This document shows, in pieces, positions 17,568-26,229 of a DNA stretch of 35,758 nt. Each line of letters begins with the position of its first letter. Positions within the stretch are counted from its first letter, which is position 1. Location of the stretch: assembly GCA_002411365.1 (NCBI GenBank), contig DHSD01000030.1, positions 170,601-206,358 of the forward strand, in the 5' to 3' direction. This DNA comes from Ruminococcaceae bacterium UBA5295 (GTDB lineage Bacteria; Bacillota; Clostridia; Oscillospirales; Acutalibacteraceae). A model generated the notes under the pieces. The model made no database searches. It was given only the letters and a program-made list of their open reading frames with translations, and was not told the origin of the DNA. The position numbers were made by a program, and so were the translations under genes.

Positions 17568-20462
17568 ATGAAAGTTGGATTAGATATTGGCTCAACCACT
17601 ATAAAATGTGTTGTAACTGATGACAGCGGCAAGATGCTGTATCATTCCTACGAACGGCATTACTCTAAAATAGTAGAAAAGATGACAGCACTGCTCATAA
17701 AAGTTAAAAATGAAATTGTCCATGGTGACAAGGCAGCACTCACCGTTTCAGGCTCTGCCGGAATGGGAATTTCACAGACCTGCCACCTCCCGTTTGTGCA
17801 GGAAGTCTACGCCACACGCATAGCCGTGGGGCACCTTATTCCCGATGCCGACGTTATAATCGAACTTGGCGGTGAAGACGCTAAAATTCTGTTTCTCTCA
17901 GGAGGAACAGAAGTCCGCATGAATGGTTCATGCGCTGGCGGCACCGGCGCTTTTATTGACCAGATGGCTACTCTGTTGAACGTGTCGCTCGATGAGATGA
18001 ACGGCCTTGCAAAACAGTACGAAAAAATTTACACCATTGCTTCCCGTTGCGGTGTTTTCGCTAAGTCTGACGTGCAGCCTCTGCTTAATCAGGGAGCACG
18101 CAAGACAGATATTTCCGCAAGCATTTTCGCAGCAGTTGCAAACCAGACTATCGCAGGCCTCGCGCAGGGACGGCCAATCGAAGGCAAGGTTCTGTACTTA
18201 GGCGGCCCTTTGACTTTTCTTTCTGAACTGCGCGCAAGTTTTGACCGTGCGCTGAAAATTGAGGGCATTTGCCCTGAAAATTCCCTGTACTATGTTGCTC
18301 TCGGTGCAGCTTACTGCAGCGCTACGGAAATTGACCTCGATAAGGCGCTTGAAAGTATACGCAAATATGGCTCTACAGGAAATTTCCTTTCAATTTCTCC
18401 CCTTTTTACAAGCCATGAAGAATACGATGAATTCTGCCGCCGACACGAGCAGTGCAAAGCTCCGCGTGGCGATATTAAAGCGTATAAAGGCGGCACTTTC
18501 CTTGGCGTTGATGCAGGGTCAACGACCGTAAAAGCTGTGCTGCTCGGGGAAAAGGGCGAAGTACTGAGCTCCATGTACCGCAGCAACTCAGGCAACCCCA
18601 TACCCTTAATCAAAGACTATCTTCTCAGCCTTTATAGCAAGTATCCAAACATAACCATTGAAAGCAGCGCAGTTACAGGATATGGAGAAGAGCTTCTCAA
18701 AAATGCTTTCAGCATAGATTTTGGCATTGTTGAAACAGTAGCGCATTTTACCGCTGCCAAATGCTTCCGCCCAAACGTCGATTTTGTCATAGATATAGGC
18801 GGGCAGGATATAAAATGCTTTAAAATACGCAACGGTGCGATAGACAATATTTTTCTCAACGAAGCCTGCTCATCAGGTTGCGGTTCGTTTCTGCAGACTT
18901 TTGCAAGTACGCTCGGATACAGCATTGCAGACTTTGCAAAGCTTGGCCTGTTTGCAAAACATCCTGTTGACCTCGGCTCACGCTGCACCGTATTCATGAA
19001 CTCACAGGTAAAGCAGGCACAGAAAGACGGTGCCACAATAGCCGATATCAGCGCAGGGCTTTCTGTGAGCGTCGTAAAAAATGCAATATACAAAGTTATA
19101 CGTGTCCCCGACGCAAAAGCTCTTGGGCGGAATATTGTCGTGCAGGGCGGCACATTTTTAAACGACGCTGTTCTGCGCGTGTTTGAAAAAGAACTCGGGG
19201 TTGAAGTTACACGGCCGGACATTGCAGGGCTTATGGGTGCTTACGGCGCAGCTGTGTACGCCATTAAAAAGTCAAAAGGCAAAAGCTCATTAATAGTCAA
19301 AAATGAGCTTGAAAACTTCAAGCATGAAGTCAGGGTTACAAACTGCGGGCTGTGCAGCAACCACTGCCGCCTTACCGTTAACATTTTCGGCGGCAACAGG
19401 CGTTTTATAGGTGGCAACAGATGCGACAAGCCTGTAACAAAGCGCTCGGCAAAATCTGAACTCGATATGTATGCTTACAAACTCAGTCTCCTTCGCTCTT
19501 ATAAACCCGTTGCAGGGCCGCGCGGAAAGCTCGGAATACCGATGGGGCTCAACATGTATGAGCTTCTTCCATTTTGGTATACTTTTTTTACAAGCCTCGG
19601 CTTTGAGGTAGTCCTTTCCCCTCTTTCGAACCGAGAACTGTATATCGCCGGCCAGGCAACAATTCCTTCGGACACCGTCTGCTTCCCCGCAAAGATGATG
19701 CACGGCCATGTCCAGGCGCTCGTTGATGAAGGGATTAAAAACATATTCTACCCCTGCATGTCGTATAACTTCGACGAGCATATAAGTGACAACCATTACA
19801 ACTGCCCTGTTGTGGCGTATTATCCTGAAGTAATAAATGCCAACATGCGCTGCCTTGACGGATGCAACTTTATTCACGATTACGTCGGGATACACAGGAA
19901 ACACGATTTTCCGCATAAGATAACGGCAATCCTTCGTAAAAGCTTCCCTGACATAACTTTCCCGGAAGTCCACAAAGCTGCAAATGCGGCTTACCGCGCC
20001 TATGACGAATACATGAGCAACATCCGCGCAAAAGGCCAGGAGATGATCGCCGAAGCACAGAAGCGTAAAATGCCTATCATTATACTAAGCGGCCGGCCGT
20101 ATCATCTCGACCCTGAAATCAACCACGGCATTGACAAGCTGATTACAAGCCTTGGCGCTGCCGTGATTTCAGAGGATGTTGTAAGCTGCAAAGTTAAAAA
20201 GTTCAAGACACACGTCCTCAACCAGTGGACATACCATGCGCGCCTTTATGCTGCAGCAAAATATATAAGCGACAAGCCTGACATGAACCTCGTGCAGCTT
20301 GTTTCATTTGGCTGCGGTGTCGATGCCATTACTACCGATGAAGTGCGGCGCATACTTGAGGAAAGCGGAAAAATCTACACGCAGATAAAAATTGATGAAA
20401 TCACTAACCTTGGTGCAGTAAAAATCAGGCTTCGCAGCCTTTTTGCCGCTCTTGAGAAATGA
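17568..20462 (+). CDS. Tandem 2-hydroxyacyl-CoA dehydratase activase (BadF/HgdC family) with DUF2229-like region
   Basis: Activases of this family use ATP to inject one electron into 2-hydroxyacyl-CoA dehydratases or benzoyl-CoA-type reductases. The 964-residue protein has two ASKHA ATPase modules. Module 1 begins KVGLDIGSTTIK, with IELGGEDAK (98-106), Cys122 in NGSCAGGTGAF and Cys161 in SRCGVF. Module 2 begins FLGVDAGSTTVK (about 311), with DIGGQDIK (409-416), Cys434 in NEACSSGCGSF and Cys473 in SRCTVF. Both cysteine pairs are 39 apart, as are the two cluster ligands of HgdC, so each module probably contributes to a 4Fe-4S cluster. Residues about 588-964 are a Cys-rich CoA-activase-associated domain (CGLCSNHCR at 593-601). 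ATG at 17568 has only a weak upstream AGG. The substrate is unknown. Confidence 0.85.
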   Translation: MKVGLDIGSTTIKCVVTDDSGKMLYHSYERHYSKIVEKMTALLIKVKNEIVHGDKAALTVSGSAGMGISQTCHLPFVQEVYATRIAVGHLIPDADVIIELGGEDAKILFLSGGTEVRMNGSCAGGTGAFIDQMATLLNVSLDEMNGLAKQYEKIYTIASRCGVFAKSDVQPLLNQGARKTDISASIFAAVANQTIAGLAQGRPIEGKVLYLGGPLTFLSELRASFDRALKIEGICPENSLYYVALGAAYCSATEIDLDKALESIRKYGSTGNFLSISPLFTSHEEYDEFCRRHEQCKAPRGDIKAYKGGTFLGVDAGSTTVKAVLLGEKGEVLSSMYRSNSGNPIPLIKDYLLSLYSKYPNITIESSAVTGYGEELLKNAFSIDFGIVETVAHFTAAKCFRPNVDFVIDIGGQDIKCFKIRNGAIDNIFLNEACSSGCGSFLQTFASTLGYSIADFAKLGLFAKHPVDLGSRCTVFMNSQVKQAQKDGATIADISAGLSVSVVKNAIYKVIRVPDAKALGRNIVVQGGTFLNDAVLRVFEKELGVEVTRPDIAGLMGAYGAAVYAIKKSKGKSSLIVKNELENFKHEVRVTNCGLCSNHCRLTVNIFGGNRRFIGGNRCDKPVTKRSAKSELDMYAYKLSLLRSYKPVAGPRGKLGIPMGLNMYELLPFWYTFFTSLGFEVVLSPLSNRELYIAGQATIPSDTVCFPAKMMHGHVQALVDEGIKNIFYPCMSYNFDEHISDNHYNCPVVAYYPEVINANMRCLDGCNFIHDYVGIHRKHDFPHKITAILRKSFPDITFPEVHKAANAAYRAYDEYMSNIRAKGQEMIAEAQKRKMPIIILSGRPYHLDPEINHGIDKLITSLGAAVISEDVVSCKVKKFKTHVLNQWTYHARLYAAAKYISDKPDMNLVQLVSFGCGVDAITTDEVRRILEESGKIYTQIKIDEITNLGAVKIRLRSLFAALEK

Positions 20463-20471
20463 GGGGTTCTT

Positions 20472-21758
20472 TTGGCAAAACTAAAGTACGATAAAAGCGG
20501 CAGGCTTTTATTCACGCGTGAAATGAAAAAGGATTACACTATTTTGGCACCAATGATGGCGCCTATCCATTTTCATCTGATGATTGACGTGCTGCGGAAC
20601 TGCGGCTACCATTTTGAACTTCTCGACACTACTGGACCCAATATCGTGCAAGAGGGGCTCAAATACGTCCACAACGATGCCTGCTACCCAGCCATACTTG
20701 TAATCGGCCAATTAATAGATGCTTTAAAATCCGGTAAATATGATGTTAACAAAACGGCTCTTGTAATGACGCAGACCGGCGGCGGATGCCGAGCCTCTAA
20801 CTATATCCACCTTCTGCGCAAAGCGCTTGAAAAAGCAGGGCTTAAGCAAGTGCCTGTCATTTCGCTCAACATTTCTTTTTTGGAAAGCAATCCAGGGTTC
20901 CACGTCACTCTGCCGATGATACGCAAATTTATCGCCGCCATGGTCTACGGCGATGCGCTTATGCTTCTGCGCAATCAGACCGAAGCCTACGAGATACATA
21001 AAGGTGAAAGCAATGCGCTCGTAAAAAAATGGAATGACTATTTAAACAACCAGTTCAACCACGGCAAAGCGCTTTCAAGAAAGCAGCAGAAAGATAATCT
21101 TTTCCGCATAGTGAAAGAGTTCGCCGCAATTCCAATTAAAAAAGTACCAAAAGTAAAAGTTGGCATTGTAGGTGAAATCTATGTAAAATATTCTGCCCTT
21201 GGAAACAACAACCTCGAAGACTTTCTGCGTGAGCAGGGCTGTGAAGTGAACGTTCCCGGCTTTATTGACTTCGGCCTTTTTAAAGTTGACAACCGCCTTG
21301 ATGACATCAAGCTTTATGGCGGCAACCCAGTCAAATATTTCTTTGTAAATCTTCTTATGCAGTATCTCCTTCAAATGCAGAATACGTTCATTGCCGCAAT
21401 TAAAAGCGAGCCGCGCTATGAGGCACCGCCACCCTATGCCCACATAAAAGAACTTGTAAAAGGCATTGTGGGCTATGGCGACAAAATGGGTGAAGGATGG
21501 CTTTTGACATCTGAAATGCTTGAACTAACAGAATCAGGATATGAGAATATCGTATGTGCCCAACCGTTCGGCTGCCTGCCTAACCACATAAGCGGCAAAG
21601 GCATGATACACCGCATAAAAGCGCTCAATGAAAAGTCCAATATAGTGCCAATAGACTACGACCCGAGCGCAACGCGTGTTAATCAGGAAAACCGCATAAA
21701 ATTGATGCTTGCCGTCGCAAGAGAAAATCTCAACAAAGAGCTCGCCGGCAGCCATTAA
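20472..21758 (+). CDS. 2-hydroxyacyl-CoA dehydratase-like subunit
   Basis: The 428-residue protein resembles the part that follows the activase in fused clostridial proteins of this family. It has conserved-looking cysteines at 44, 71 (NDACYPA), 106 (TGGGCRASN) and in QPFGCLPNH near 366, candidate iron-sulfur or active-site ligands as in HgdA/HgdB-type dehydratases. The start is TTG at 20472 with GAGGGG just upstream. It begins three codons after the TGA of the activase gene and in the same reading frame, so the two are either a genuine split pair or one long protein interrupted by a stop. A rho-independent terminator follows. Confidence 0.8.
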   Translation: MAKLKYDKSGRLLFTREMKKDYTILAPMMAPIHFHLMIDVLRNCGYHFELLDTTGPNIVQEGLKYVHNDACYPAILVIGQLIDALKSGKYDVNKTALVMTQTGGGCRASNYIHLLRKALEKAGLKQVPVISLNISFLESNPGFHVTLPMIRKFIAAMVYGDALMLLRNQTEAYEIHKGESNALVKKWNDYLNNQFNHGKALSRKQQKDNLFRIVKEFAAIPIKKVPKVKVGIVGEIYVKYSALGNNNLEDFLREQGCEVNVPGFIDFGLFKVDNRLDDIKLYGGNPVKYFFVNLLMQYLLQMQNTFIAAIKSEPRYEAPPPYAHIKELVKGIVGYGDKMGEGWLLTSEMLELTESGYENIVCAQPFGCLPNHISGKGMIHRIKALNEKSNIVPIDYDPSATRVNQENRIKLMLAVARENLNKELAGSH

Positions 21759-21770
21759 ATTTCCATAGCA

Positions 21771-21808
21771 AAAAGCGCTTGCCATGTTGTAGCACGGCAG
21801 GCGCTTTT
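21771..21808 (+). terminator. Terminator of the activase/dehydratase operon
   Basis: AAAAGCGCTTGCC and GGCAGGCGCTTTT pair over 13 positions (one G-T wobble) around a 12-base loop, 12 nt past the stop, followed by T-rich sequence. Confidence 0.8.
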
Positions 21809-21843
21809 GCTTTAAAAATTTTCTTTTTTTTAATTCTTTTTAC

Positions 21844-21872
21844 TTGCATGACTGTATTTTAAGCAGTATACT
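21844..21872 (+). promoter_or_regulatory. Sigma-A promoter of the diguanylate cyclase gene
   Basis: TTGCAT (21844-21849) and TATACT (21867-21872) are spaced by 17 nt. The leader is about 150 nt long. Confidence 0.7.
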
Positions 21873-21988
21873 GTATTTGTACTTTGTGAATAAAATATTC
21901 TATGTATTAATTTCAGCCGCCAGCAAATATAATAAAAAAATTAAAGTAAAACAAACTGCCAGCAGCCAGTTTTTCCGCGTTGCTTTAT

Positions 21989-22010
21989 ATGGCATTGACT
22001 TACGTGCCAT
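21989..22010 (+). other. Hairpin just upstream of the cyclase ribosome binding site
   Basis: ATGGCA (21989-21994) and TGCCAT (22005-22010) form a 6-bp stem with a ten-base loop, ending 7 nt before GGAGG. It might modulate translation. The leader does not match the c-di-GMP GEMM consensus as far as I can see. Confidence 0.3.
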
Positions 22011-22029
22011 GTAAAATGGAGGTTTTGTT

Positions 22030-23352
22030 GTGAAAAAGCGGTTATGGTGTTTGTATATTCTGCTGATTTTATTGCCGGTAATCGTCCTTGCAATAATGAC
22101 TGAGGGGTTTAAGCTTACTGTAAACGGTTTATTAGATGTAGTCATAGTGATATGTGTACAGGCTTTGTGCATATTTTTAATATCCCATTTTTTGCTTTAC
22201 AGGCCAGTGCAAGGCCTTACAAATGTGATCTACAGGGCAATTAAGGGGGATTATCACGCACGCTTTTTTTCAGATGATACAGGCAGTGCATTCAGCCGTC
22301 TTAGCTTTGCATTCAATGAGCTGATGAGTTGTGTGGAAAGCCAGATGAAAGAACTTTCTGAAAATAGAATTCTCCAAAACAAACTGTATGAAAACGAAAA
22401 GATTTATCGCTCTGCCCTTGAGCTTACATGCGAACGCCTGTTTGAAGCTGACCTTACACACAACAGAATTCTTTACGGCTATGACTCTTATCACCGCGCA
22501 TTTCCTTTTTTGCAGACTGAAATGTATGACGAAATGATACGCCTCCTTTCAGAAAAAGTTGTGTGCACAAAGGATGCGAAAAAATTCTGCGGTACTTTTT
22601 CACGCAGCAACCTTACTGATACCTTTCTCCACAAAAACACGAAAGAAGTTACAATGGAATACCGCCTCCTTAACAGCAATGGCGGTTTTGTGTGGTATTT
22701 TGCTACAGTTGTATTTCTGAATTCCAGTGAAACTGACAGCCTGAAAATTATAGGGTATATTAAAAATATTAATGCACGCAAAAAGCATGAAATAGAGATT
22801 TTCAATCAGTCTCAGAAAGACGGGCTCACAGGCCTTTACAACAAAAAAGTTACTCAGGGTATGATTGAGTCCTTTATTTCAGGTGACGGGTGCAGTGGCC
22901 ATCATGCCCTGATTATGGTCGATATAGATAATTTTAAACGCATTAATGACACTCTGGGCCACACAGAAGGCGATTCCGCGCTTATGCAGGTCGCGCATAA
23001 ACTGAAAAGCCTTTTCCGCGCAAGTGATATTGTCGGCCGTGTGGGCGGCGACGAATTTCTCGCCCTTATGAAAAACATAAGCAGCCTCGATGTTCTCATT
23101 AAAAAGCTTGATTTAATTAAGCAGTATTTCAGTGAGATACACCTTAAAGACAATTCTTTCAGGATAAGCGGAAGCATAGGTGTTTCTTTTTATCCGCATG
23201 ATAGTACATCATTTTTTGAGCTTTATAAAATGTCTGATGCGGCACTTTATAACTCCAAAAAGATTGGGAAGAATCGTTTTTCGTTTTATGGCTTTGGCAA
23301 TAATGGTGAAAAGCCTAATATGGCATTACAGCCTGACAAAAACAGCCTTTAA
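22030..23352 (+). CDS. Membrane diguanylate cyclase (PAS-GGDEF)
   Basis: The protein makes cyclic di-GMP from two GTP. The 440 residues comprise two N-terminal membrane helices (about 5-23 and 36-56) with a very short outside loop, a HAMP-like linker (about 58-110), a probable PAS domain (about 125-255, ending in the MEYRLLNSNGGFVWYF...IGYIKNINARK pattern) and a GGDEF domain. The active-site GGDEF at 339-343 is intact, and RASD at 330-333 lies five residues before it, matching the inhibitory I-site. So it should be active and product-inhibited. Start is GTG at 22030 after GGAGG. It stands alone between two terminators; the input signal is unknown. Confidence 0.92.
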   Translation: MKKRLWCLYILLILLPVIVLAIMTEGFKLTVNGLLDVVIVICVQALCIFLISHFLLYRPVQGLTNVIYRAIKGDYHARFFSDDTGSAFSRLSFAFNELMSCVESQMKELSENRILQNKLYENEKIYRSALELTCERLFEADLTHNRILYGYDSYHRAFPFLQTEMYDEMIRLLSEKVVCTKDAKKFCGTFSRSNLTDTFLHKNTKEVTMEYRLLNSNGGFVWYFATVVFLNSSETDSLKIIGYIKNINARKKHEIEIFNQSQKDGLTGLYNKKVTQGMIESFISGDGCSGHHALIMVDIDNFKRINDTLGHTEGDSALMQVAHKLKSLFRASDIVGRVGGDEFLALMKNISSLDVLIKKLDLIKQYFSEIHLKDNSFRISGSIGVSFYPHDSTSFFELYKMSDAALYNSKKIGKNRFSFYGFGNNGEKPNMALQPDKNSL

Positions 23353-23389
23353 GTGTATATTTATGGCTTTCCATTTAAAAACATTGCCA

Positions 23390-23436
23390 CGGCAGGATTT
23401 GTGCAAATTTTCCTGCCGCAATTTTTATTGTTTTTT
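23390..23436 (+). terminator. Terminator of the diguanylate cyclase gene
   Basis: CGGCAGGA (23390-23397) and TCCTGCCG (23411-23418) form a perfect 8-bp stem, followed by T-rich sequence to about 23436. Confidence 0.8.
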
Positions 23437-23567
23437 CGAAAAGCATGGATAAAACAAACGGTAATTCAGGCTGATAACATATAAAACTTTTCTGCTAAAA
23501 CGGATTATATCAAGCAATTTCAGGCATGTTTTGTTTCGCAGCAAAGTATGTTTTTTATCGAAAACTA

Positions 23568-23596
23568 TTGACTAACATATATGTGAAAGCTATTAT
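23568..23596 (+). promoter_or_regulatory. Sigma-A promoter of the GH13 gene
   Basis: TTGACT (23568-23573) and TATTAT (23591-23596) are 17 nt apart. The spacer holds the palindrome ACATATATGT (23575-23584). Confidence 0.75.
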
Positions 23597-23610
23597 TAAA
23601 GAAATAATAG
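23590..23610. promoter_or_regulatory. Candidate operator over the GH13 promoter
   Basis: CTATTATT (23590-23597) and AATAATAG (23603-23610) form a perfect 8-bp inverted repeat with a five-base centre, covering the -10 box and the predicted transcription start. A repressor bound here would block initiation. No regulator gene is adjacent. Chance occurrence in A+T-rich DNA cannot be excluded. Confidence 0.45.
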
Positions 23611-23628
23611 AGGAAGAGGATGTAGTAA

Positions 23629-25182
23629 ATGCCAGATTGGCTGAAAGATTCTGTTTTTTACGAAATCTATCCGCAGTCTTTCTACGACACAAATGGAGAT
23701 GGGATCGGAGATATCAACGGCATTACAGAAAAGCTCGATTATATTAAATGGCTTGGATGCAATGCAATATGGATAAATCCTTGCTTTGACTCACCGTTCT
23801 GTGATGCCGGTTATGATGTCCGCGATTACAAAAAAGTGGCCCCGCGCTATGGCACTAATGAAGATTTATACCGTCTTTTTGCACAGGCCCATAAAATGGG
23901 GATAAAAGTCCTGCTTGACCTTGTTCCCGGCCATACTTCCGAACAGCACCCATGGTTTAAGCAGAGCTGCCGTGCTGAAAAAAACGAATACACCAACAGG
24001 TACATCTGGACTAAAAGCGTATGGGATTATCCTGAAAAATGCCGGCTCATAAGCGGCAGGGCTGAGCGGAACGGGAATTACCTTGTAAACTTTTTCAGCA
24101 CTCAGCCGGCACTGAATTACGGTTTTCTAAAACCTGAAGCCGACTGGCAGCTGCCTTGCAGCCACCCTGACTGCATTGCCACACGAAAGGCCATGGAAGA
24201 CGTTATGCGTTTCTGGCTTGAAAAAGGCTGTGACGGGTTCCGCGTCGATATGGCTGATTCCCTCGTGAAAAACGATGATGGGAAAAAATCCGGCACCGGT
24301 GCTATATGGAAAGAGATCCGTTCACTGCTCGACCATGAGTACCCTGACGCCGCCATCGTTTCCGAATGGTCAAACCCTGAGCTTTCGCTTAAGTATGGGT
24401 TTCACTGTGATTTCTACCTGAACCATGAGGGAAACGGCTACTATTCCCTGTTCCGTAATATTGACAGGCATACAAGCCGGCAGCTCAGCTGCTTCAGCTC
24501 CGAAGGCAATGGCGACATTATGAAATTTACCAGCGATTACATTCCAAGTTATGAAAATACAAAGAAGTATGGATATATCAGTTTCATAACAGGTAACCAC
24601 GACATACCACGGATGAGCCAGCATTTCAGCGAGAAGGAGCTGAAACTCGCCTACAGTTTTATCTTCACCATGCCCGGTGTACCATTTTTATACTATGGCG
24701 ACGAAATCGGGATGAAATTTCTTGACAAGGTACCCACACGGGAAGGAAGCTATGACCGCACAGGCTCCAGAACGCCAATGCAATGGGACAAGGCTAAGAA
24801 AAATTTCGGCTTTTCTTCAGCTCCAGCCGAAAAGTTGTACCTGCCAATGGACAGCAGCGCCAATGCGCCAGATGTCAAAGGGCAAACCGTACAGAAAAAT
24901 TCCCTCTTAAATACAGTGCGTGCCGTGATAAGGCTTCGGCATGAAAACCCTGCGCTTCACGCCGACGGCCCGTTTGAAACAATTTATGCAGAACATAATA
25001 AATTTCCATTTCTTTTCCGGCGCGGTGATTTCATTCTTGCCTTCAATCCTTCCCGCTATGCCGCAGAAGCGCCCGTGCCTGTAAGCGGCAAAGTAGTGCT
25101 CTCAGAAGGGCCTGAACCTGCTTTTAAAAAAGGTTCCGTCCTTATGGCACCGCAGACATTTGCCGCAATAAGGTCAGAATAA
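23629..25182 (+). CDS. GH13 alpha-glucosidase/alpha-amylase family enzyme
   Basis: Cytoplasmic (no signal peptide) glycoside hydrolase of the oligo-1,6-glucosidase/trehalose synthase-like part of GH13. The 517 residues form a TIM barrel with a calcium-type loop (DTNGDGIGD, 20-28), region I DLVPGHTS (97-104), nucleophile Asp207 in GFRVDMAD, acid/base Glu246 in VSEW and transition-state Asp325 in GNHD, then a C-terminal beta domain. Region I has Gly where most relatives have Asn before the His. Hydrolysis or transglycosylation of alpha-glucosides is expected; the exact substrate is not readable. ATG at 23629 follows GAGG. It has its own promoter, a possible operator and a terminator. Confidence 0.9.
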   Translation: MPDWLKDSVFYEIYPQSFYDTNGDGIGDINGITEKLDYIKWLGCNAIWINPCFDSPFCDAGYDVRDYKKVAPRYGTNEDLYRLFAQAHKMGIKVLLDLVPGHTSEQHPWFKQSCRAEKNEYTNRYIWTKSVWDYPEKCRLISGRAERNGNYLVNFFSTQPALNYGFLKPEADWQLPCSHPDCIATRKAMEDVMRFWLEKGCDGFRVDMADSLVKNDDGKKSGTGAIWKEIRSLLDHEYPDAAIVSEWSNPELSLKYGFHCDFYLNHEGNGYYSLFRNIDRHTSRQLSCFSSEGNGDIMKFTSDYIPSYENTKKYGYISFITGNHDIPRMSQHFSEKELKLAYSFIFTMPGVPFLYYGDEIGMKFLDKVPTREGSYDRTGSRTPMQWDKAKKNFGFSSAPAEKLYLPMDSSANAPDVKGQTVQKNSLLNTVRAVIRLRHENPALHADGPFETIYAEHNKFPFLFRRGDFILAFNPSRYAAEAPVPVSGKVVLSEGPEPAFKKGSVLMAPQTFAAIRSE

Positions 25183-25225
25183 AATTTAGAAACTGCTTCA
25201 ACCATTTTAATATTGTTTAGCTTTT

Positions 25226-25259
25226 ATCCCGCCTGCGTCAAAAGGCAGGATATTTTTTT
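25226..25259 (+). terminator. Terminator of the GH13 gene
   Basis: ATCC-GCCT (25226-25234) pairs with AGGC-GGAT (25243-25251) with one internal mismatch, followed by seven T. Confidence 0.7.
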
Positions 25260-25336
25260 GCATTATGACATTTCAGCACACAGCTCACGTTTTTAGTGAC
25301 AAAATTCCGGCATAAACCGTCAGCTAAAGAAAGGTA

Positions 25337-25366
25337 TTGACATTTCCGCAGTTGAAGTCTTATTCT
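25337..25366 (+). promoter_or_regulatory. Sigma-A promoter of the coaB-permease pair
   Basis: TTGACA (25337-25342) and TATTCT (25361-25366) are 18 nt apart; the leader is about 65 nt. Confidence 0.65.
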
Positions 25367-25435
25367 TAATAGTAATCGGCTTTCAATGCCGCATAATTTA
25401 CACTTTCAGCTTATTCTGAAAAGAGGAAAAACAAC

Positions 25436-26200
25436 TTGAACATACTTATAACGGCAGGAGGGACTTCGGAAAAAATCGACGATGTCCGCAGAATAACAAA
25501 CATGGCAACAGGCCGCCTTGGCAGCCTTATTGCTGACCGCTTTCTGGAAAACAGCGATGTTTTTGTAACCTATATCTGCTCGCAGGAAGCCGCAAGGCCG
25601 CAAAACACACGTGCCCGCATCCGCACTATAAGCAATGTGCAGAGCCTCAAAGCAGCCATAGAGGAAGAAATGCGCTGTAAAAAGTACGAAGCAGTTATAC
25701 ATTCAATGGCTGTAAGCGATTACACTGTTAAATACAGCATTCCCGCAAAAAGCCTTGCTGAACGCCTCGCATCATATATGCTGAACAGCAGCGTAGAGCC
25801 AAACAAACTTGCAGAAGAAATCTATTCTTTTCTTCTCTCATACGGCAGTGAGCAAAAGGCCGGAAAGCTTCCTTCAAGCATCAGCCATATGTTTCTATGC
25901 CTTGAAAGCACACCTAAAATCATTAAGCTTTTCAAGGCTTTGCAGCCTGAGACAATCCTCGTCGGCTTTAAGCTACTTTCCGGTGTCAAAGAAAATGCGC
26001 TTCTCGGCGCAGCGGAGAACCTTATGGAAAAAAATAAGTGCGACTTTGTTTTAGCAAACGACTTGAAAAACATGAATGAAAAACACCACGAAGCAGTTTT
26101 GCTTGGCAGCCGAGATTTCATGAAGAGGCTTGCCACAAAAGAGGAAATCGCGCTTGCAATAAGAGACTGCGTTATGGAAAAAATCAGCAGGCCAGCATAA
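25436..26200 (+). CDS. coaB: Stand-alone phosphopantothenate-cysteine ligase (CoaB-like)
   Basis: CoaB joins 4'-phosphopantothenate and cysteine in coenzyme A synthesis. The 254-residue product starts ILITAGGTSEKIDDVRRITN with the nucleotide-binding GGT motif and the dimer-loop region MATGRLG. It also has AVSDY near residue 93, a KLPSS segment followed by ESTPKII, and VGFKLL...FVLANDL, in the order seen in CoaB. In most bacteria CoaB is fused to the flavoprotein decarboxylase CoaC; here it is alone, like the separate enzyme of streptococci and some other organisms, and no coaC is visible nearby. Start is TTG at 25436 after AAGAGGAA. An APC permease follows by 29 nt. Confidence 0.82.
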   Translation: MNILITAGGTSEKIDDVRRITNMATGRLGSLIADRFLENSDVFVTYICSQEAARPQNTRARIRTISNVQSLKAAIEEEMRCKKYEAVIHSMAVSDYTVKYSIPAKSLAERLASYMLNSSVEPNKLAEEIYSFLLSYGSEQKAGKLPSSISHMFLCLESTPKIIKLFKALQPETILVGFKLLSGVKENALLGAAENLMEKNKCDFVLANDLKNMNEKHHEAVLLGSRDFMKRLATKEEIALAIRDCVMEKISRPA

Positions 26201-26229
26201 AGCCATACTGTTTGAAGGGAAACTGCCAT

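Noticed and set aside
19290..19973. 227-codon open frame on the minus strand
   Set aside because: It lies entirely antisense to the activase gene, whose motifs are unmistakable.
21873..22029. Possible c-di-GMP (GEMM) riboswitch before the diguanylate cyclase
   Set aside because: The leader lacks the conserved GEMM core sequences; only a small hairpin is present.
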